Positions 14,592 through 15,121 of a stretch of 15,121 bases of DNA are shown here, in pieces. Position 1 is the first letter of the stretch. Every line of letters starts with the position of its first letter. The notes beneath the pieces are model-generated. The model ran no database searches. It saw nothing but the letters and a program-made list of their open reading frames with translations, and was not told the DNA's origin. Both the position numbers and the translations under genes were made by a program. Source of the DNA: JAJPJX01 sp964568355 (lineage in GTDB: Bacteria; Acidobacteriota; Terriglobia; Bryobacterales; Bryobacteraceae); the NCBI GenBank assembly GCA_964568355.1, contig CAZMRK010000107.1:1-15121 (forward strand), in the 5' to 3' direction.

Positions 14592-15121
14592 ATGACTCGA
14601 CGCCGCATCTGGTTGGGGATCGCGATCCTCTCTCTGGCGCTGCCCGCCCTCTTTTTTGTGCTGCTGGAAACCGGGTTGCGCCTGGCCGGCTTCGGCTATC
14701 CCACGGATTTCTGGCTGCCGGTTCCCGGACGATCCGCAATGGCGCCGAATGCCCGCTTCGGCTGGCGATTTTTTCCGCCCGCGATCGCCCGCACGCCGGA
14801 GCCCTACCTGCTGCGGGCGCCCAAACCGGCCAACCACTTCCGCATCTTTGTGCTGGGAGAATCGGCGGCGATGGGCTTTCCGGATCCCGCGTTCAGTTTC
14901 GGCCGCATGGTCGAGGTGATGCTCGGCGAGCGCTACCCCGGCGTGCGTTTTGAAGTGGTGAATGCGGCCATGACGGCCATCAACTCACACGCCATCCTGC
15001 CCATCGCGCGCGATTGCGCCGACCAGCAGCCGGACCTCTACATTCTTTACATCGGCAATAACGAAGTCGTGGGGCCGTATGGGCCGGGCACGGTCTTTCG
15101 CGCCTACTCGCCGGCTCTGCC
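14592..15121 (+). CDS. Membrane-anchored SGNH/GDSL-like protein, N-terminal part
   Basis: An open frame of 176 codons with no stop, cut by the window end. MTRRRIWLGI and a hydrophobic segment (about 7-27, IAILSLALPALFFVLLETG) form an uncleaved N-terminal anchor. Then come SGNH blocks: FVLGESAAMGFP (86-97), where S91 is the likely nucleophile (GES rather than GDS); VVNAAMTAIN (122-131); and LYIGNNEVVGPYG (152-164), carrying the block III Asn. Related proteins often continue into a TPR region; this cannot be seen here. The start ATG 14592 lies 25 bases after the cytochrome stop, with AAGG eleven bases upstream (weak). It is probably co-transcribed with the cytochrome. Its activity could be esterase or O-acyl transfer/hydrolysis on envelope glycans; this is not certain. 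Confidence 0.85.
   Translation, partial: MTRRRIWLGIAILSLALPALFFVLLETGLRLAGFGYPTDFWLPVPGRSAMAPNARFGWRFFPPAIARTPEPYLLRAPKPANHFRIFVLGESAAMGFPDPAFSFGRMVEVMLGERYPGVRFEVVNAAMTAINSHAILPIARDCADQQPDLYILYIGNNEVVGPYGPGTVFRAYSPAL

Noticed and set aside
1..15121. CRISPR array, defence genes, prophage or insertion-sequence genes
   Set aside because: No regularly spaced direct repeats, nucleases, integrases or transposases are visible in any frame.

Overview
The window is GC-rich bacterial chromosome. It most resembles an acidobacterium of the Solibacter/Bryobacter type. This is an inference from four things: a very large Oar-like TonB-dependent receptor with an N-terminal carboxypeptidase-regulatory domain, a Tat-type Gfo/Idh/MocA oxidoreductase, a multiheme cytochrome fused to TPRs, and a TPR-family SGNH membrane protein. 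No 16S rRNA, tRNA, CRISPR array, transposase, phage gene or defence gene is visible.

Left part (1-5195, all minus strand): a compact housekeeping operon reading right to left, apt > ispE > prs > rplY(ctc) > pth > rpsF > rpsR > rplI > a short-chain dehydrogenase cut by the window edge. Spacing is tight, and three junctions (apt/ispE, ispE/prs, pth/rpsF) are 4-base ATGA stop/start overlaps. The operon joins PRPP synthesis (Prs) and PRPP use (Apt) with isoprenoid precursor synthesis (IspE), ribosome proteins (bL25, bS6, bS18, bL9) and peptidyl-tRNA recycling (Pth). The ssb gene that often lies between rpsF and rpsR is absent.

Middle (5196-9410): an 87-base three-stem inverted-repeat element separates apt from a minus-strand pair, the Gfo/Idh/MocA oxidoreductase followed by acylphosphatase. 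Divergent from that pair is an MFS transporter of the anion:cation symporter type. Next come a 64-base inverted repeat and then a small exported beta-propeller protein with a strong ribosome binding site. A GC-rich hairpin lies between the propeller gene and the convergent receptor gene.

Right part (9423-15121): the 1074-residue TonB-dependent receptor (minus) is divergent from a heptaheme c-type cytochrome with five TPRs (plus), across an AT-rich gap of about 70 bases. A membrane-anchored SGNH-domain protein follows, truncated by the window end. Together these suggest an envelope module of outer-membrane uptake, periplasmic redox and an anchored partner; its substrate cannot be read from sequence.

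No clearly new biological system is proven here. The items most worth a second look are the receptor/cytochrome-TPR/SGNH neighbourhood, the two structured intergenic repeats, and a 32-base near-perfect palindrome inside the dehydrogenase gene.
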